From Crocinitomicaceae bacterium (GTDB lineage: Bacteria > Bacteroidota > Bacteroidia > Flavobacteriales_D > Crocinitomicaceae), in the NCBI GenBank assembly GCA_015662935.1, contig DQTF01000250.1, forward strand, positions 1-8,259: DNA of 8,259 nt, written 5' to 3'. Numbering within the stretch: the first letter of the stretch is position 1; every line of letters starts with the position of its first letter. The notes under the pieces were generated by a model. That model saw only the letters and a list, made by a program, of their open reading frames with translations, was not told the DNA's origin and did no database searches. Shown here piece after piece: positions 5,998 through 8,259 of this stretch. The position numbers were made by a program, and so were the translations under genes.

Positions 5998-8070
5998 ATG
6001 AAAAAACTACTCTTAATTATTGGGTTATCTCTAGTTGGTTCAATTACTTTTGGACAACAAGGAGATGGAGGTTCGCCTAGATACTCAGGAAACAAAAATG
6101 CAATTGATTCTCGATCATTTTCAACACCAGATGTTGCTGTACTGCTTGCAGAAGATGCAATTACGGACGCAACAAAAGACAGTCGTTGGAGGTTTGGTTT
6201 TAACAATTATACGAACTTCAATTTAAGCAACTCTGGTACTTGGAGAAATTTATCAAATGGGGGAAAGATTTGGCAGTTGTCGTTAACATGTGCAAATGCA
6301 TTAACTGTAAACTTAACGCTAGACAATGTAGTTATTCCAGAAGGGAATGAGATGTACGTCTTTAACCCAAGTAAATCATTTATTCTTGGTAAATTCTCTG
6401 CTAAACACCTTTATGAAGGTCAATTAGGTACAGAATTAGTCCCTGGTGAAACAGCAATTATTGAATACTATGTTGCTCCAGAAAATCTTGAAGCAATAAG
6501 AAGCCTGACAATTAACACGGTAACTCATGGCTATAGAACAGCAGCAGAATTTCAAGCAAAAGCTTTTGGTTCTTCAGGAGGGTGTAATATGAATTCAATT
6601 TGTCCTGATGGGGTTCCAATCACAAATGCAATCAGAGCAACGATGATGCTTGTATCGGGAAGTAATGGTTTTTGTACAGGATCAATGATTAACAATACAG
6701 CAAATGATGGAACTCCTTATGTTTTAACAGCAAATCATTGCTTTAGCAATCCTGCAACATGGATTTTTAGATTTAATTGGGCTTCAGCTACTTGTGCAAA
6801 CCCTGGAGGTTCTCCATCGTTTCAATCTATATCTGGTGCGGTTCTACGCTCAAGAAGAACACCTTCTGATTTTTGCTTAGTGGAAGTTACTGGAGGTTTG
6901 GAAAATGGAACAGTTCCATTAGCATTTAACACTTATTTCCCTGGTTGGGATAACAATGATACACCTGCATCTTCAGCTCATTGTGTACACCATCCTTCTG
7001 GAGATATAAAGAAAATCTCTTTTGATGATAATGCTTTATCATCTGCAAATGGAATGGGGTCAACTGAAGCAAATAGTCAATGGAGAGTTGTTTGGGATAG
7101 AAATACGACAACAGAACCAGGTTCTTCAGGTTCTCCTTTATTCGATCAAAATGGGAGAATTATTGGTCAACTTTGGGGTGGAGGAGCTTCATGCGGAAAT
7201 TTATCTGCACCAGATTATTATGGTAAAGTATCGTATTCATGGAATCCTTCAGGAAGTAACTCAACAAATCAATTAAAGTTTTGGTTAGACCCGTCAAATA
7301 CGGGAGTAACAACATTAGACGGATACGACCCAATTGTTTTGTGTAGTTCTTCTTATAGTAACTCTTCAACACCTGAAACTTGTTTTAATGATGGAGTAGG
7401 AAGTGTTACTGTTACTTTTACAGCTGGTAATTCAACAGGTGCAACTTTTGATATTGGTAATGGACCTCAAGCATCAGGAACCTTTACAGGTTTGACTCAA
7501 GGAACTTACGATATTGATGTAATTGATGGGGACGCTTGTTTGACTACTGTGTCAGTTACAGTTTCAGGACCAGCCAACTTAACAATTGGAGCGGGTGTAA
7601 ATGCTGAGGTTACTGCAAATTCAGGATCTATAAACTTAACAATCAATGGCGGTACTGCAAATTACAGCGTTTCTTGGACAGGACCAAATGGCTTTGCTTC
7701 AAGTTCTGAAGATATATCAGGACTTGCTGGAGGCACTTATAATGTTACCGTAACAGATGCGAATGGATGTACTGTTTCAAACAGTTATACAGTTAATTCT
7801 TTTGTAGGAATCGAAGAGTTAGATGCTTCTACGGTAAATGTATATCCTAACCCAAGTAATGGGAAGTTCAACATTAAATTTAACATGGGAATGTTAGATA
7901 ATTTAAAAGTTGAAGTGATGGATTTAGCAGGAAGAATTGTGATTACTAAGATGATATCAACTTCTCCAGAAATAGAGCTAGACATGTCAACTTCTTCTGA
8001 AGGAACTTATATCTTACATATCTCTAATGATAATTCACAAATCACAAAAAGAATTGTGGTGAAGAAATAA
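5998..8070 (+). CDS. Secreted lysyl-endopeptidase-like S1 serine protease with SprB-like repeats and T9SS sorting domain
   Basis: A 690-residue exported protease predicted to cut after Lys. Order: Sec signal (1-19; cleavage TFG|Q would leave N-terminal Gln, as in the Bacteroidota pyroglutamate pattern); N-terminal prodomain (about 60-180); catalytic domain (about 191-443); two SprB-like repeats (about 455-523 and 536-599, the second ending TYNVTVTDANGC); and a T9SS type A sorting domain (about 604-690, YPNPSNGKF at 616, ending KRIVVKK). The catalytic part follows Achromobacter lysyl endopeptidase (recalled, not aligned by program): GSSGGC at 191 matches its mature N-terminus, with triad His247 (LTANHC), Asp291 (SDF), Ser377 (TEPGSSGSP). 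Asp406 (DYYG) aligns with the Asp that sets Lys specificity. Six Cys matching its three disulfides are present (196, 202, 226, 248, 266, 399). Differences: Trp393 replaces the His in its GQLHGG, two extra Cys (293, 329) occur, and the residue before the predicted mature start is Phe190, not Lys. The protein should cross the outer membrane by T9SS and be anchored or released after removal of the C-terminal domain. It is transcribed alone, with a terminator 16 bp after the stop. Confidence 0.94.
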   Translation: MKKLLLIIGLSLVGSITFGQQGDGGSPRYSGNKNAIDSRSFSTPDVAVLLAEDAITDATKDSRWRFGFNNYTNFNLSNSGTWRNLSNGGKIWQLSLTCANALTVNLTLDNVVIPEGNEMYVFNPSKSFILGKFSAKHLYEGQLGTELVPGETAIIEYYVAPENLEAIRSLTINTVTHGYRTAAEFQAKAFGSSGGCNMNSICPDGVPITNAIRATMMLVSGSNGFCTGSMINNTANDGTPYVLTANHCFSNPATWIFRFNWASATCANPGGSPSFQSISGAVLRSRRTPSDFCLVEVTGGLENGTVPLAFNTYFPGWDNNDTPASSAHCVHHPSGDIKKISFDDNALSSANGMGSTEANSQWRVVWDRNTTTEPGSSGSPLFDQNGRIIGQLWGGGASCGNLSAPDYYGKVSYSWNPSGSNSTNQLKFWLDPSNTGVTTLDGYDPIVLCSSSYSNSSTPETCFNDGVGSVTVTFTAGNSTGATFDIGNGPQASGTFTGLTQGTYDIDVIDGDACLTTVSVTVSGPANLTIGAGVNAEVTANSGSINLTINGGTANYSVSWTGPNGFASSSEDISGLAGGTYNVTVTDANGCTVSNSYTVNSFVGIEELDASTVNVYPNPSNGKFNIKFNMGMLDNLKVEVMDLAGRIVITKMISTSPEIELDMSTSSEGTYILHISNDNSQITKRIVVKK

Positions 8071-8086
8071 TAAAATTTATTCTTAC

Positions 8087-8121
8087 AAAAAAGCATCAAT
8101 ATTTCTATTGATGCTTTTTTT
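8087..8121. terminator. Bidirectional intrinsic terminator between protease and aldehyde dehydrogenase genes
   Basis: A perfect 14-bp stem, AAAAAAGCATCAAT (8087-8100) against ATTGATGCTTTTTT (8107-8120), encloses the 6-nt loop ATTTCT. Seven T (8115-8121) follow on the plus strand and six A (8087-8092) give a U-tract on the minus strand. It starts 16 bp after the protease stop and lies 27 bp beyond the aldehyde dehydrogenase stop, so it can end both convergent transcripts. Confidence 0.93.
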
Positions 8122-8148
8122 ATGTAATTAAAATTGATAGACGACGAG

Positions 8149-8259
8149 CTAGTACTTTACAAATATATTCTTAGGCTCGGTAAAGAAACGCAAGGCTTCC
8201 CATCCCCCTTCTCTACCAACACCCGAAGCTTTCACTCCACCAAAAGGAGTTCTTAAGTC
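8149..8259 (-). CDS. Aldehyde dehydrogenase, C-terminal end (5' part outside window)
   Basis: The minus strand is open from the right edge to a TAG at 8149-8151, giving 36 residues. They read as the conserved C-terminus of an NAD(P)-dependent aldehyde dehydrogenase: TPFGGVKASGVGREGG (4-19), then WEALRFFTEPKNIFVKY. The TPFGG.K.SG.GREGG block, which lies near the oligomerisation region after the catalytic Cys, is characteristic of the superfamily. The FFTEPKN ending resembles the semialdehyde dehydrogenases of aromatic or kynurenine breakdown (2-aminomuconate or 2-hydroxymuconate semialdehyde type), but 36 residues cannot settle the substrate; the catalytic Cys and Glu are off the window. The gene is convergent with the protease and shares the terminator at 8087-8121. 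Confidence 0.9.
   Translation of the reverse strand, partial: DLRTPFGGVKASGVGREGGWEALRFFTEPKNIFVKY

Noticed and set aside
5991..6206. Minus-strand open frame opposite the protease signal peptide
   Set aside because: It is the antisense of the signal peptide and N-terminal region; no independent start context or domain is visible.
6926..7372. Shifted and antisense open frames within the protease catalytic region
   Set aside because: The protease frame holds the triad and conserved cysteines; the alternatives have no recognisable features.
1..8259. CRISPR array, tRNA, rRNA, insertion sequence or attachment site
   Set aside because: I saw no regularly spaced repeats, no cloverleaf-like sequence, no transposase motifs and no terminal inverted repeats with target duplications.

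Overview
The window looks like chromosomal DNA from an AT-rich member of the Bacteroidota, most likely order Flavobacteriales. The evidence is a secreted enzyme with a type IX secretion (T9SS) C-terminal sorting domain and SprB-like repeats, a signal peptide ending in Gly|Gln, a lipoprotein with a short signal peptide, A/T-rich upstream regions without Shine-Dalgarno boxes, and low GC. A family such as Crocinitomicaceae would fit, but that is only an impression.

Layout: (1) 2-280, plus strand: the 3' end of a small multi-span membrane protein of unknown function. Its probable intrinsic terminator lies inside the 3' end of the convergent gene. (2) 293-5786, minus strand: a compact three-gene unit read from right to left. 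It encodes a lipoprotein of unknown function (408 aa), a uridine kinase/phosphoribulokinase-family P-loop kinase (206 aa, overlapping its neighbour by ATGA), and a very large NtrY-like sensor histidine kinase (1210 aa, TTG start, about 12 membrane helices, three predicted periplasmic regions). (3) 5787-5997: a 211-bp divergent promoter region. (4) 5998-8070, plus strand: a secreted lysyl-endopeptidase-like S1 serine protease with a prodomain, two SprB-like repeats and a T9SS type A sorting domain, followed by a strong bidirectional terminator. (5) 8149-8259, minus strand: the C-terminal 36 codons of an aldehyde dehydrogenase.

How the parts may work together: the lipoprotein, kinase and sensor are so tightly spaced that they are probably cotranscribed. 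Whether they form one functional pathway is not shown by the sequence, and no response regulator lies in the window. The protease is an independent unit: exported by Sec, crossing the outer membrane by T9SS, and probably processed to a Lys-specific enzyme at the surface or in the medium.

I saw no mobile element, CRISPR array, tRNA or rRNA, and no clear sign of horizontal transfer. Nothing here proves a new biological system. The items most worth a second look are the operon with its oversized sensor and atypical nucleoside kinase, a 22-bp perfect palindrome inside the sensor gene, the terminator embedded in the conserved end of the kinase gene, and departures from the lysyl endopeptidase template in the protease.
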